Origin: JANSWY01 sp965267245
GTDB lineage: Bacteria > Bacteroidota > Bacteroidia > Cytophagales > Cyclobacteriaceae
NCBI GenBank assembly: GCA_965267245.1
Contig: OZ253939.1
Location: 4,216,001 to 4,280,000, forward strand
Direction: 5' to 3'
Length of the DNA stretch: 64,000 nt
The position numbers and the translations under genes are program-made. Numbering within the stretch: position 1 is the stretch's first letter; each line of letters starts with the position of its first letter. A model generated the notes under the pieces. The model saw only the letters and a program-made list of their open reading frames with translations. It searched no databases and was not told the DNA's origin. Below are positions 44,858 to 54,788 of the stretch, piece after piece.

Positions 44858-44982
44858 GTTGTTTTTAGTGATTTATGATTTTGTCTTATTGGGCATACTG
44901 TGTCATACATAAAAATGTTTTCATGATCACCCATTTCGTCGTGAGGATAACATATTTTTACTTTGAACTCAACTAATCATAT

Positions 44983-45759
44983 ATGTTTCTGCGAAAGATC
45001 TTCTCTACAAAGAATCGTTTTGTCTGGGTAATCATTGACTTAATTATTGTAATTACTGGTGTTTACTGTGCTTTTCTTTTTCAGAATTACGCAGAAAATC
45101 AAAAAAATCTGAAGGAACAGGACAAAGTGCTTACCGCACTGAAATATGAGCTGGAGAAGTTTAGAATTACCATGCCGGGTATGTCAGGGTATATGAGATC
45201 CAAGCAATCCGAATGGAAACAAGCTTATGATAGTGGAAATTACATCTCTTTTTCTGGCTACAGGTACATTGCTCCTCAATACAAGTACCAAATCGTAGAA
45301 TACGCTCTTAATAATCAGAATTCAGAAATAGTAGACTTTGAACTACATGATGCGTTACAGGTACTCTACGTAGAAATTAAGAAACTCGAACATACAGAAG
45401 AGTTGATCATGAATAAATCAGTTCAATACAGATCAATTCCTTCAGGTTTAAAAAAGTCTAGTGAGAAGCTGTGGGCTCAGAACTATGATAACTTTGCATG
45501 GATGGTTATTTTCCTGGGAGACAGAAGTTCTATTCTCAACCGTGTAGCAGAGGCATCTGAAGAAGCACTTATTACCATCAATGAACGTCTAAGTACCCAA
45601 AGAAGAAAGGAAATAGAAAGAGCAATCATGGTCGGACTAATTGATCGCGTGGAAGATGAAGATGATGCCGTGAAAAGTGCCAAGAAAATATTTCCCCTAT
45701 TTACCGAAACTGAAATAAGGGAAATACATCGTGAGTCAAGAAGTGGAAATGGACCTTAA
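44983..45759 (+). CDS. Single-pass membrane protein of unknown function
   Basis: A 258-residue protein with an N-terminal membrane helix (about residues 14-34, VIIDLIIVITGVYCAFLF) and a soluble, mostly helical, periplasmic domain. Many Lys/Glu and aromatic residues are spread through it, and a helical stretch at about residues 180-215 could form a coiled coil. The layout resembles the Bacteroidota family of FxxRKIFxxKN-starting proteins of unknown function. Its stop overlaps the convergent DUF2807 gene by 4 bases. Confidence 0.7.
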   Translation: MFLRKIFSTKNRFVWVIIDLIIVITGVYCAFLFQNYAENQKNLKEQDKVLTALKYELEKFRITMPGMSGYMRSKQSEWKQAYDSGNYISFSGYRYIAPQYKYQIVEYALNNQNSEIVDFELHDALQVLYVEIKKLEHTEELIMNKSVQYRSIPSGLKKSSEKLWAQNYDNFAWMVIFLGDRSSILNRVAEASEEALITINERLSTQRRKEIERAIMVGLIDRVEDEDDAVKSAKKIFPLFTETEIREIHRESRSGNGP

Positions 45760-46415
45760 TTGGCATCAACTACACTTCCCACTCCCTGAATGGTTTGCGT
45801 AATATCCGGGTTTCCTTTGTAGTAAACTGATCCAGCACCAGACAATGTAACATCAAGGGTTTCTTCTGCATATACTTCTGCATTACCGGTTCCTTCGAGG
45901 AGAACATTACACTCCTTTGCTATCAGCTCAAAAGCCTCTATTTTTCCAACACCTTCACTGAAGATGTTCAGGACATTGGCTGTGCCTCCTACTTCCACTT
46001 TTCCAACTCCCTCAATAGTGATATCCAATTCGTCAACTTCTATACTGTTTTGTACTTCAATATTCCCAACTCCCAAAATTTTTAATGAAGTTATATCAGA
46101 GGTGGTCACATGAATTGTTAGTTCGTCGATATTGGCATTGTTGGTACAGAAATCCATATCAACCAGAAGCTCATCATTGACTACCGAAGTTTCAATCAGT
46201 GGGATCAATTCTGAATGCGTTTCTACTGAGACGGATCGGGTGTTACCCTGTGTAACAATCACCTGGCCTACACCATCAAAAGATATTTTAGAAAAATCAC
46301 CTGTTGTTCTGGATTCAGTGGTGACACTGCTTAATGAATTGAAGCAATCATCATCCTCACACGATGAGAAAAAAATTATGCTTAACGAAAGCAAAAAATA
46401 AGTGAGATGTTTCAT
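45756..46415 (-). CDS. DUF2807 head-GIN-domain lipoprotein
   Basis: A 219-residue lipoprotein (lipobox FFSSC, cysteine at about residue 19). The mature part is a right-handed beta-helix with the repeated pattern of DUF2807: GDFSKISFDGVGQVIVTQG, then ISLEVEGVGKVEV-type rungs such as LDITIEGVGKVEVGG and NIFSEGVGKIEAF. The family is widespread in Bacteroidota and has no assigned function. The many GxGxxE rungs are themselves a short internal repeat. Confidence 0.88.
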   Translation of the reverse strand: MKHLTYFLLSLSIIFFSSCEDDDCFNSLSSVTTESRTTGDFSKISFDGVGQVIVTQGNTRSVSVETHSELIPLIETSVVNDELLVDMDFCTNNANIDELTIHVTTSDITSLKILGVGNIEVQNSIEVDELDITIEGVGKVEVGGTANVLNIFSEGVGKIEAFELIAKECNVLLEGTGNAEVYAEETLDVTLSGAGSVYYKGNPDITQTIQGVGSVVDAN

Positions 46416-46482
46416 AGTATTTTGAGTTTTTCAAAATAAAGACACCTCACTTATTATTTAGGTTGCCATCCTGGCAAAATAA

Positions 46483-47406
46483 TTAGGCTGCTTTTGATTT
46501 TTTGGCCAGTTCTTTGGCTTCCTCCTTGTTCTTTGAGTATTTAATGTGTTTGGGGACTTCCCTTAGGTCCCAGATTAACCCGAAAAAGGCGAAAACTCTG
46601 AGTATGTAATAAGTAATATCAATTTCCCACCAGAAAAATCCCTGTCGAGCAGAAGTTTCGTAATAGTGATGGTTATTGTGCCATCCTTCACCTAGTGTAA
46701 TTAAGGCAAGAATTAAATTGTTTTTCGACTCGTCACCAGATTCATATCGCTGCTTTCCAAATTTGTGCATGATTGAGTTGATGCTGAATGTTCCGTGATA
46801 GAGAATTACCGTACTTAAGAAAAATCCAATAAAAAGTGATGAGAAACCCGCGGATGTAAACATCATTTCAATTCCACCACCATTTACATATGCTCCGGCT
46901 ACCATTACAAGAATTGCTAAGATAAATGGTGGCACTAAATAGTTCTTATTCAACCAAACCAACTCAGGATATTTAGAGTAATCCTGAATGATCTTGTAAT
47001 CAGTTTCTTTGTAATCCGGACCTATAATCCATCCCACATGTGAGTACCAAAAGCCGTAGTGCTTCATGGAATGGGGATCATCGTAGGTGTCGCTTGTTCG
47101 GTGATGTACTCTGTGATGACCAGCCCACCAGAGCGCTCCTTTTTGAGCAGAAGTTTGTGCCATAAAGGCAATCACAAATTGGAACCACCTGCTGGTCTTA
47201 TAAGATTTATGAGCAAAATACCTGTGATATCCTCCCGTAATCCAGAACATCCTGAAAAAGTAAAGTAAAATACACACCATCCAGTCGAATAGTGTTGCAC
47301 CTGTGAAAATAGCTGCCAATGGTAACAAGTGTACCAGGGTAAAACTTATTTCTGTTTTTAATTTGGGCTTGTTGAGCACCCGAGGCTCATTAGAAACTTT
47401 AGCCAT
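46483..47406 (-). CDS. Acyl-CoA (fatty acid) desaturase
   Basis: A 307-residue integral-membrane di-iron desaturase of the delta-9 type. The three histidine boxes are HRYFAH, HRVHH and HNNHH, all intact. About four membrane helices surround them. It would introduce a double bond into saturated acyl chains and so adjust membrane fluidity. It stands alone with an AT-rich upstream region and is convergent with no gene. The substrate position is inferred from the family. Confidence 0.94.
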   Translation of the reverse strand: MAKVSNEPRVLNKPKLKTEISFTLVHLLPLAAIFTGATLFDWMVCILLYFFRMFWITGGYHRYFAHKSYKTSRWFQFVIAFMAQTSAQKGALWWAGHHRVHHRTSDTYDDPHSMKHYGFWYSHVGWIIGPDYKETDYKIIQDYSKYPELVWLNKNYLVPPFILAILVMVAGAYVNGGGIEMMFTSAGFSSLFIGFFLSTVILYHGTFSINSIMHKFGKQRYESGDESKNNLILALITLGEGWHNNHHYYETSARQGFFWWEIDITYYILRVFAFFGLIWDLREVPKHIKYSKNKEEAKELAKKSKAA

Positions 47407-47538
47407 ATTTTGATATTAAATAAGTCTAAATCCAACGAAAATCGCTGATTTTTAGTTCAATGTGCAAAGATAACTAACAGAAAATTTATGCAGGTGAAAA
47501 TGTCAATAAAACACACTTAACTGATAAAAATCATCACA

Positions 47539-50154
47539 TCAGTTTTGCTGCTTTTTGCCTTTTAGAATCGACTTGATTTCATTCAATTTTAAAAGTGCTT
47601 CTACAGGAGAAATGGTATTAATATCCAGCTCTCCAAGAAGTTTGATCACCTTCTCAAATTTAGGGTCAGCTTCAAATAGATTTAACTGGAAATTATTCTT
47701 TGGAAGCTCCTCAATCTTCTTTTTATTTTCTTCCTTGATCTTGTCTTTTTCCAGGTGGTGCATGATCTCATTGGCGCGGATCACCACTTCATTAGGCATA
47801 CCCGCCAATTGGGCCACATGAATTCCGAAACTGTGTTCACTGCCACCTTCTTTCAATTTCCTCATAAAAATGATCCTATTGTCCAGTTCTTTCACAGAAA
47901 CATTGAAGTTTTTGATCTTTGGAAAATCTTCGGCCAATTGATTCAATTCATGATAATGCGTGGCAAATAGGGTTTTAGCCTTGAATTTTGGATGACTATG
48001 TAAGAATTCAACAATCGACCAGGCAATGGAAATGCCATCATAAGTACTTGTTCCACGACCGATTTCATCCATCAAAACCAAACTTCGATCACTAAGGTTA
48101 TTTAAAATACTGGCCGTTTCTGTCATTTCAACCATGAAGGTTGACTCACCTTTTGATAAATTATCAGAAGCACCCACACGGGTAAACACTTTATCGATCA
48201 AGCCAATTTTGGCATACGTAGCTGGAACGAAAGATCCCATTTGCGCCATCAAAACAATCAAAGCAGTCTGACGAAGCAATGCTGATTTTCCAGCCATGTT
48301 TGGACCGGTAATAATCATGATCTGCTGGGAAGTATCATCCAGAAATACATCATTGGGGATATAGGCTTCTCCTACGGGCATCTGCTTTTCAATTACAGGA
48401 TGCCTGCCTTCCTTTATGTCCAGAATCATTTCTTCATTAACCCCTGGCCGGCAATAGTTATTTTTCTTAGCAATTTTTGCGAATGAGAGCAAGCAGTCTA
48501 TCGATGCTAATGTTCTGGCATTTTGCTGCACTTGAGTCACAAAGTCCATGGCCTGAGACACCACCTCCAGATACATTTTCTGCTCTATGACATTGATTTG
48601 CCCTTCTGCATTCAGGATTTTTTCTTCATATTGCTTGAGTTCCTCTGTAATATATCTTTCTGCATTGACCAGTGTTTGTTTCCTGATCCACTCAGAGGGC
48701 ACTTTATCTTTATGGGCATTGGTAACTTCCAGGTAGTACCCAAAGACTTTATTATAGGCAATCTTTAATGAAGAAATACCTGTCCTTTCCATTTCCCTTT
48801 GTTGGATTTGTAATAGGAAGTCTTTCCCAGAAAAAGCAATTTTTCTTAACTCGTCCAACTCCTCATTGAGCCCTTCTTTGATCAGGTTTCCCTGGTTGAT
48901 GACTATTGGAGGATCTTCTGAGATGTGTTTCTCAATTAAATCATGGAGAAATTCACAGGGGTGCAATTGATCCCCAAGCTTTTGTAGAAATGCTGGTTTA
49001 CTTTTCTTGAGTATTTCCTGGATTGGCCAGGTGTTGTGAATTGCTTTTTTCAGCTGTAGCAATTCACGTGGATTGATTCTTCCAGTGGCTACTTTAGAAA
49101 TAAGTCTTTCAATATCACCTATGTGCTTCAATGACTGGTCAATGCCTTCTAACAGTTCTTCGTCATTGGTGAATGCCTCCACAACATTATGCCTTTCAGT
49201 GATGACCTCCTGACTTTTTAAAGGGAGCACCATCCACTTTTTTAACATTCTGGATCCCATTGGGGTCAAAGTTTCATCCAGGACTTCAATGAGAGGAACG
49301 CCATCGAATTGTTGGGCGTGAATCAATTCTAAGTTTCGGATGGTGAATTTATCTAACCAAACATACTTTTCTTCCTCAATTCTGGAAATAGAAGATATAT
49401 GACTAATCTCTTTGTGCTCCGTTTCTTCAAGGTAAAATAAGATAGCCCCTGCCGCACAGATGGCGCTATCCATCCCTTCGATTCCGAAACCTTTTAGGGA
49501 TTTAACCCCAAAATGTGTGGTAAGTTTTTCATAGCCGTAATCAGTACCGTATATCCATTCTTCCAGGCAAAAAGTATTATGATTATCCCTGAAGGTAGCC
49601 TCAAATTGATCTCTGTTCTTCTTGCAATAGATAATCTCCGAAGGGTTTAAACTCTGTACCAGTTTCTCTACATATGCTCCGTCTCCACTTGCTACCAGGA
49701 ACTCTCCGGTTGACAGGTCTAGAAAGGCAATTCCCTGCTGGTCTTTATTGAAATGTATACTGGCCAGGTAGTTGTTTCTCTTTTGTTCCAGTACATTGTC
49801 ATTCATGGACAATCCTGGTGTAACCAATTCTGTCACCCCTCGTTTGACAATTCCTTTTACAGATTTGGGATCTTCCAGTTGATCGCAAATGGCTACTCTG
49901 TTTCCGGCCCTTACAAGTTTTGGCAAATATGTATCCAATGAATGGTGTGGAAAACCAGCTAATTCGATGTGTGAGGCAGAACCGTTTGCCCTTTTGGTCA
50001 GGACGATATCTAATACTTTGCTTGCCTTTACCGCATCTTCCCCGAAAGTCTCGTAGAAGTCACCTACCCTGAATAAAAGCAAAGCACCCGGATGTTTTGC
50101 TTTGATTGCATTGTACTGCTTCATGAGTGGAGTCTCGGTCGCCTTTTTAGCCAT
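47539..50154 (-). CDS. mutS: DNA mismatch repair protein MutS
   Basis: An 871-residue MutS. The N-terminal mismatch-binding motif FRVGDFYETFGEDA holds the key phenylalanine and glutamate (F-Y-E). The Walker A motif TGPNMAGKSALLRQT, the DEIGRGTSTYDG Walker B region and an FATHYHEL motif are present. Start is the ATG at 50154 (MAKKATETPLMKQY); the frame is open for 42 codons upstream, but that part looks untranslated. The C-terminus has the usual helix-turn-helix dimerisation segment. Confidence 0.97.
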   Translation of the reverse strand: MAKKATETPLMKQYNAIKAKHPGALLLFRVGDFYETFGEDAVKASKVLDIVLTKRANGSASHIELAGFPHHSLDTYLPKLVRAGNRVAICDQLEDPKSVKGIVKRGVTELVTPGLSMNDNVLEQKRNNYLASIHFNKDQQGIAFLDLSTGEFLVASGDGAYVEKLVQSLNPSEIIYCKKNRDQFEATFRDNHNTFCLEEWIYGTDYGYEKLTTHFGVKSLKGFGIEGMDSAICAAGAILFYLEETEHKEISHISSISRIEEEKYVWLDKFTIRNLELIHAQQFDGVPLIEVLDETLTPMGSRMLKKWMVLPLKSQEVITERHNVVEAFTNDEELLEGIDQSLKHIGDIERLISKVATGRINPRELLQLKKAIHNTWPIQEILKKSKPAFLQKLGDQLHPCEFLHDLIEKHISEDPPIVINQGNLIKEGLNEELDELRKIAFSGKDFLLQIQQREMERTGISSLKIAYNKVFGYYLEVTNAHKDKVPSEWIRKQTLVNAERYITEELKQYEEKILNAEGQINVIEQKMYLEVVSQAMDFVTQVQQNARTLASIDCLLSFAKIAKKNNYCRPGVNEEMILDIKEGRHPVIEKQMPVGEAYIPNDVFLDDTSQQIMIITGPNMAGKSALLRQTALIVLMAQMGSFVPATYAKIGLIDKVFTRVGASDNLSKGESTFMVEMTETASILNNLSDRSLVLMDEIGRGTSTYDGISIAWSIVEFLHSHPKFKAKTLFATHYHELNQLAEDFPKIKNFNVSVKELDNRIIFMRKLKEGGSEHSFGIHVAQLAGMPNEVVIRANEIMHHLEKDKIKEENKKKIEELPKNNFQLNLFEADPKFEKVIKLLGELDINTISPVEALLKLNEIKSILKGKKQQN

Positions 50155-50282
50155 GAAAAATGTGTAATTTTGGAAACAAAATAAGTCGCAATTTAGTAAT
50201 ACTCTTACTTTTATCTGAAGGTCTGGCAACCTTATTGCAGAAAGTAATGTATAGTCAATTATAAACCTAGGAATTCGCACAT

Positions 50283-50966
50283 ATGAGAATGATTTATTAC
50301 CTGGTCCTGACTCTATTGTTCATGAGTCAAACCATTGCTGCACAAGGCATTTTGGATGATCCTAAAGCTATATTCATGGACCAGAACGGCAGTACCTTAA
50401 GCCGGGAAGAAGCTGGTGAAATGCTTTACTCAGCTCAACGATACCGATTGGAAAAAGATAATCAGCGCGTTCCTGGTAAATTGGTAGTCACCTTAATTCC
50501 TATTTCAGACAGGGAGTTTGAGAAACTCATGAAGGAGGATCGAAAAGCCTTAAAAGAAATGGAAGGCAAGCCAATGAATAGTTTTGCACTTTCTAACATG
50601 CATGGTGAAACCATTAGCTCAGAAGTATACAAAGGGAAGACAACTGTATATAATTTTTGGTTTACAGGGTGCAGGCCATGTATTGAAGAACTTCCACAAC
50701 TCAATAGCCTCGTCGACAATTATGGTGATAAAACCAACTTTGTAGCGATCACATTTAATGATTCTGGGATGGTCAATAAGTTTTTAAGAAAACGAAAATT
50801 CAATTACAGTATTCTTGTGGACGCCAATGACCTGGTAAGGGAAATGAATGTTACTGCATATCCCACTCACATCATTGTAGATGAAAAGGGTATAGTCCAA
50901 AAAGTCTTTATTGGAGCCAATGAATCTATTGGTAGTAAAATAGAGAATGTCATCAGTTCTTTATAA
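50283..50966 (+). CDS. Exported thioredoxin-like (TlpA-type) protein
   Basis: A 227-residue protein with signal peptide ending TIAAQG. After a domain of about 90 residues follows a thioredoxin-fold segment with the active site WFTGCRPCIEELPQLN (CRPC) and the cis-proline region AYPTHIIVDEKG. It probably acts in periplasmic disulfide or cytochrome maturation chemistry. Its neighbour (51072) is a paralogue with the same layout, so the pair arose by tandem duplication. It is divergent from mutS. Confidence 0.85.
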   Translation: MRMIYYLVLTLLFMSQTIAAQGILDDPKAIFMDQNGSTLSREEAGEMLYSAQRYRLEKDNQRVPGKLVVTLIPISDREFEKLMKEDRKALKEMEGKPMNSFALSNMHGETISSEVYKGKTTVYNFWFTGCRPCIEELPQLNSLVDNYGDKTNFVAITFNDSGMVNKFLRKRKFNYSILVDANDLVREMNVTAYPTHIIVDEKGIVQKVFIGANESIGSKIENVISSL

Positions 50967-51071
50967 AGTGCAAAATAATCCGTATTTTAGTATATGAGGC
51001 TTTAGAATTTCACCACGGTACACACTCCCTCATAGTAGAAAAAGTCTGCGTTATTCATAAACAGTCGGGAT

Positions 51072-51794
51072 ATGCTACGTATACTTTTGATAGCCTTTTT
51101 TGCATTTTACTATACAGGCGCAATGGCTCAATTGCACCTGGATGATCCTAATTATATCTATCAAACGACAAGACAAGATACCCTTTCGGGAAAACAGGTT
51201 GATAGCTTGTTACACTCCAAGCAGCACTATCAACTCATTGAGAATAAGATGGATAATGGCAAAATTATGGTTACATTATTGCCAATTACGAATTTCACTT
51301 TCCGTCAAATCATTCGCAAAAAGAAGAAGATGGTAATGGCTATGAAAGGCCAGAAAGTTCCTGATTATCAATTGACATCATACGGTGGCGAAGAAATGAC
51401 GAACAAGGTTTATAATGAAGCCCATGTAACAGTCTATAATTTTTGGTTCACGACCTGCGATCATTGCATTGAAGAAATTCCGATTCTGAATCAGGTAGTG
51501 AAGGATTTTCCTGAAAACGTCAATTTTGTCGCTCCTACTTTCAATACAAAGAATCAGGTGAACAATTTCCTGAAGGACAACAAATTTGATTACACGATTA
51601 TTCCCAATGCTAAAAGTTTAGCCAAAGAGATGCACATTCGCTCGTATCCTACACATTTCATTGTAGATCATACCGGAACTATAAAAAAGGTTATGATTGG
51701 GAGCTCAAATAAGGTGATTAAGCAATTGCGTAAAAACATAAAAACGCTACTCAGTCAGGAATACCGAACAGAAAACAAAATGGCTAATCAGTAA
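51072..51794 (+). CDS. Exported thioredoxin-like protein, paralogue of the preceding gene
   Basis: A 240-residue protein with signal peptide ending YTGAMAQ and the same two-part layout as the preceding gene. They share LDDPN/KxIxQ, a VTLLPI stretch and NFWFTTCDHCIEEIPILN. The active site is CDHC, and the cis-proline region is SYPTHFIVDHTG. The change from CRPC to CDHC should alter redox potential. It ends with a basic tail. Spacing from the first copy is 105 bases, so it may have its own promoter. Confidence 0.83.
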   Translation: MLRILLIAFFAFYYTGAMAQLHLDDPNYIYQTTRQDTLSGKQVDSLLHSKQHYQLIENKMDNGKIMVTLLPITNFTFRQIIRKKKKMVMAMKGQKVPDYQLTSYGGEEMTNKVYNEAHVTVYNFWFTTCDHCIEEIPILNQVVKDFPENVNFVAPTFNTKNQVNNFLKDNKFDYTIIPNAKSLAKEMHIRSYPTHFIVDHTGTIKKVMIGSSNKVIKQLRKNIKTLLSQEYRTENKMANQ

Positions 51795-51798
51795 TTTC

Positions 51799-51806
51799 TA
51801 TTTTTG
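51799..51806 (+). promoter_or_regulatory. -7 promoter element upstream of the TrmH-type gene
   Basis: TATTTTTG followed by C matches TAnnTTTG. It lies 24 bases before the ATG at 51831 and overlaps the region just after the preceding stop. No -33 TTG is seen. Confidence 0.4.
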
Positions 51807-51830
51807 CACCTCAAAATTTGAGGAAATCGA

Positions 51831-52376
51831 ATGAGGAAACTTAAAAATGAGGAATTACCAAGATTGACTGTTGAAGAATTTCATCAGGCTGAGAAACTTC
51901 CAGCTATAGTAATTCTTGATAATATTCGAAGTATGAATAATGTGGGCTCGGCTTTTCGTAGTTCGGACGCATTTCTTGTTGAGGAAATTCATTTATGTGG
52001 GATTACAGCAAAACCACCTCACAGAGAAATACATAAAACAGCTCTTGGTGCAACAGAGACTGTGAAATGGGAGTATTTTGAGAGTACTATGGAGGCAGTA
52101 GAAAAGTGTAAAAGAGCGGGTTACAAAGTATTGGCAATTGAACAGGCTGATAACAGTTTATTTCTCAATGAGTTTACACCGGATAAGGGCGAAAAATATG
52201 CTTTTATTTTCGGAAATGAGGTTTTTGGAGTGGAGGATAAGGTGGTAGAGTCAGCCGATGGTGTATTGGAAATTCCTCAGTTCGGCACCAAGCATTCACT
52301 CAATATTTCCGTCAGTATTGGAATCGTACTTTGGGACTATCAGGTAAAAACCTTAGGCTCAAAAATCAATGCCTAA
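51831..52376 (+). CDS. TrmH/SpoU-family RNA 2'-O-methyltransferase
   Basis: A 181-residue SPOUT methyltransferase. The motif 1 region is DNIRSMNNVGSAFRSSDAF, motif 2 is FIFGNEVFGV, and motif 3 is IPQFGTKHSLNISVSIGI, all intact. It probably methylates a tRNA or rRNA ribose; the target is not determined. It has no N-terminal L30-like domain, unlike RlmB. Its 3' end overlaps the convergent TonB-dependent receptor gene by 18 bases. Confidence 0.92.
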   Translation: MRKLKNEELPRLTVEEFHQAEKLPAIVILDNIRSMNNVGSAFRSSDAFLVEEIHLCGITAKPPHREIHKTALGATETVKWEYFESTMEAVEKCKRAGYKVLAIEQADNSLFLNEFTPDKGEKYAFIFGNEVFGVEDKVVESADGVLEIPQFGTKHSLNISVSIGIVLWDYQVKTLGSKINA

Positions 52377-54788
52377 TGTCAAGTAAAAGCTTCTCCCATC
52401 AGATGGTATAATCCCCGGACCTGGGTAACCTGCTGCCCGTCTAGTGAAGTACTTTTCATTAGTAATGTTATTACTTCCTATCTGGAATTGGTAATTTCTG
52501 TACTTGTATTTCAATGACAGGTCCATTACTTGATAAGATGGAATTATTCCTTCTACCGCATTTGGAGTTCTCACAGCGTTTGATGCATCTGAATAATGTT
52601 CATTTATATGACTAAACTGCAGTGAAGCACCAAAATTTCCTCTTTTATATGTCAGTCCGGATTTGAAATTTATCGGGGGGACCAATTCCACCTCATTTCC
52701 TTCAACTGCTTGTTCATCAGACCTCAAATATTTTGATTTGATGAGACCAAGATTGAAGAAGATGTTTAACCTGTCTCTTCCATCATAATCTAGGTATTCA
52801 AGTATATTAAACTCAGAAAACAATTCGAGTCCGTAGATTCCGGCATCAGCAATGTTTGTTCTGTACCGGTAAGTCCGGTCAATTAGATTATTAAATCTTG
52901 GATCAGGTTCTGTTTTGAGAATTGTTCCAATTCTTTGATCATACGAAAGAAAAAATGCGCTCACATCATATTGCATTTTATTACTCATCTGTCCTCTTAA
53001 GCCAAAATCCATATTAAATCCTCTTTCGTCTTCAAGGTTTTCATCAACTTCTAGTGAAGGATTATTAACACGAATGTCATTGAAGTTGATAGCCCGATAA
53101 TTTTGTGAGAAATTGCCGTAGATTTCTAAAGAATTATTGGGTTTATAGCTTATGCCAATACCCCCAAATATGAAATTCCTGCTATTTCTTTTATCCTCAC
53201 TGATTCTTTCATCAAAAATGATATTTCCGGCCAAATCCGTTCTTGTATCTCTATAATACCCTTCGGATTCTGTTAAGATGTGTTCATATCTAATTCCAGG
53301 CGTGAGACTGAATTTATCGGATAGATTAAATATATTTTCAATGAAGAAAGAAGTATTTTTCGAAGGCAAGTCAAAGTCAGAATCCTCTAGGTTATCAGGA
53401 TTTAAATATGTGAAGTTTGGTTCTGCACTTGCATCTGCATCTCCCTGCATTCTATGTGTGAATCCCTGATAATATCTAGCTCCAATCAGCAGGACAGAAT
53501 TCTTACCAAATAGATTATAATTAAATATCAGCCTGGTTTCATTTCCCCAGTTATTGAATTCATCTTTAAGTAGATCTCGATTGGCAGTTAGATCATCTGG
53601 CCTATCGATTCTACCAAGGTTACCAAGTGCATCTTTCGACGCTAAAAGGGTAAAAAATCTTGAATTTAGCTTAATTCTTGAATTGAATCTATGATCTAAA
53701 GTTGCTGCTATCAAATTCCAATTCACCTGGAACCAGTTTCGCGTCCTATTTGATTGTCTAGGATCCTGAATAAATTCATTATCCGTTAAACCACCTGGTT
53801 GTTGTGCCTGATAATCCATAAATGTATACTCCAATTTCAAAAAGGAATAAGTGTCAAAATTATACTTGGCAGCAGCATAGGCAGTGTGCTGGTTTAATGA
53901 CGAATTTGGCCGCCATCCCTCTGATCTTTTGTAGTCATAATAGGAATAATAATTTACTTTACCGATTGTACCTCCAAAACTGTTGAATGAGTTAAACAAT
54001 CCGAAAGAGCCTACGGTCTGATTTGAATGAATGTCGAATCGTTCTGTATGGCTGCCTTCCTTCAGTTGAAAATTAACCATACCACCAAATTGAGTGCCAT
54101 ATTGTAAAGAGGCCGCTCCCCGAATTATCTGAATGGCCTTGACAGCCTGTACAGGAGGGGTATAATAACTTTCAGGATATCCTAGTGCGTCTGCTGCAAT
54201 GTCATAACCATTTTGTCTAACATTGAAATTGGCACTTCTATTTGGACTTAGACCTCTTCCCCCAATACCCAACTGAACCCCAGCACCGTCACTTTCCCAG
54301 ATATTTAACCCAGGAATCCTTCCATAGATTTGTCTGGCTGTATTAGCTCCTTTATTAACAATTAGATTATCGACAACAATTACCTCAGTCTTCTTTGCTT
54401 CATTGATGGTTACCCCCTCAACAGCATTTAGTCTGCTCACTCCAAAATATGATACCTCGTCACTCGAAATCACAACTTCCTTTAAGTCTTCTTGAAGCTG
54501 CACAATATCAAAGTCCAGTTTAACACTACTGTTTATGATTTCAACAGTTTGTAAGCTTGTCTCAAACCCGTATGCAAAAACTGTCACATCGTACTTTCCT
54601 GGTTTTAACCCATTTAAGGTGTAACGTCCAGATTCATCGGTTTGAGCATTAAAATTTTTACTCTCAATTAGCACTACCGCTCCTGGCAAACCTTCGTTTT
54701 CTGAACTAACAGTCCCGTAAATGCTATATAACTGACCATACGATACAGTGGACAGAAAAAAAGTCATTATGATCAATAGCAGCTTCAT
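52359..54788 (-). CDS. TonB-dependent receptor (iron-type)
   Basis: An 809-residue outer-membrane receptor. A signal peptide (ending TVSYGQ) is followed by a CarboxypepD_reg-like domain (about residues 22-95: YGTVSSENEGLPGAVVLIES). A plug domain comes next (about 125-240: RQIYGRIPGLNIWE...IQIIRGAASLQYGTQFGG), then a 22-strand barrel ending in GRSFYLTLGIDF. The overall pattern recalls FecA-like ferric receptors. It is the last gene of the DUF4856-imelysin-HTTM operon, with a 4-base overlap with the HTTM gene. Iron uptake is inferred from its partners and the operators upstream. Confidence 0.9.
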   Translation of the reverse strand: MKLLLIIMTFFLSTVSYGQLYSIYGTVSSENEGLPGAVVLIESKNFNAQTDESGRYTLNGLKPGKYDVTVFAYGFETSLQTVEIINSSVKLDFDIVQLQEDLKEVVISSDEVSYFGVSRLNAVEGVTINEAKKTEVIVVDNLIVNKGANTARQIYGRIPGLNIWESDGAGVQLGIGGRGLSPNRSANFNVRQNGYDIAADALGYPESYYTPPVQAVKAIQIIRGAASLQYGTQFGGMVNFQLKEGSHTERFDIHSNQTVGSFGLFNSFNSFGGTIGKVNYYSYYDYKRSEGWRPNSSLNQHTAYAAAKYNFDTYSFLKLEYTFMDYQAQQPGGLTDNEFIQDPRQSNRTRNWFQVNWNLIAATLDHRFNSRIKLNSRFFTLLASKDALGNLGRIDRPDDLTANRDLLKDEFNNWGNETRLIFNYNLFGKNSVLLIGARYYQGFTHRMQGDADASAEPNFTYLNPDNLEDSDFDLPSKNTSFFIENIFNLSDKFSLTPGIRYEHILTESEGYYRDTRTDLAGNIIFDERISEDKRNSRNFIFGGIGISYKPNNSLEIYGNFSQNYRAINFNDIRVNNPSLEVDENLEDERGFNMDFGLRGQMSNKMQYDVSAFFLSYDQRIGTILKTEPDPRFNNLIDRTYRYRTNIADAGIYGLELFSEFNILEYLDYDGRDRLNIFFNLGLIKSKYLRSDEQAVEGNEVELVPPINFKSGLTYKRGNFGASLQFSHINEHYSDASNAVRTPNAVEGIIPSYQVMDLSLKYKYRNYQFQIGSNNITNEKYFTRRAAGYPGPGIIPSDGRSFYLTLGIDF

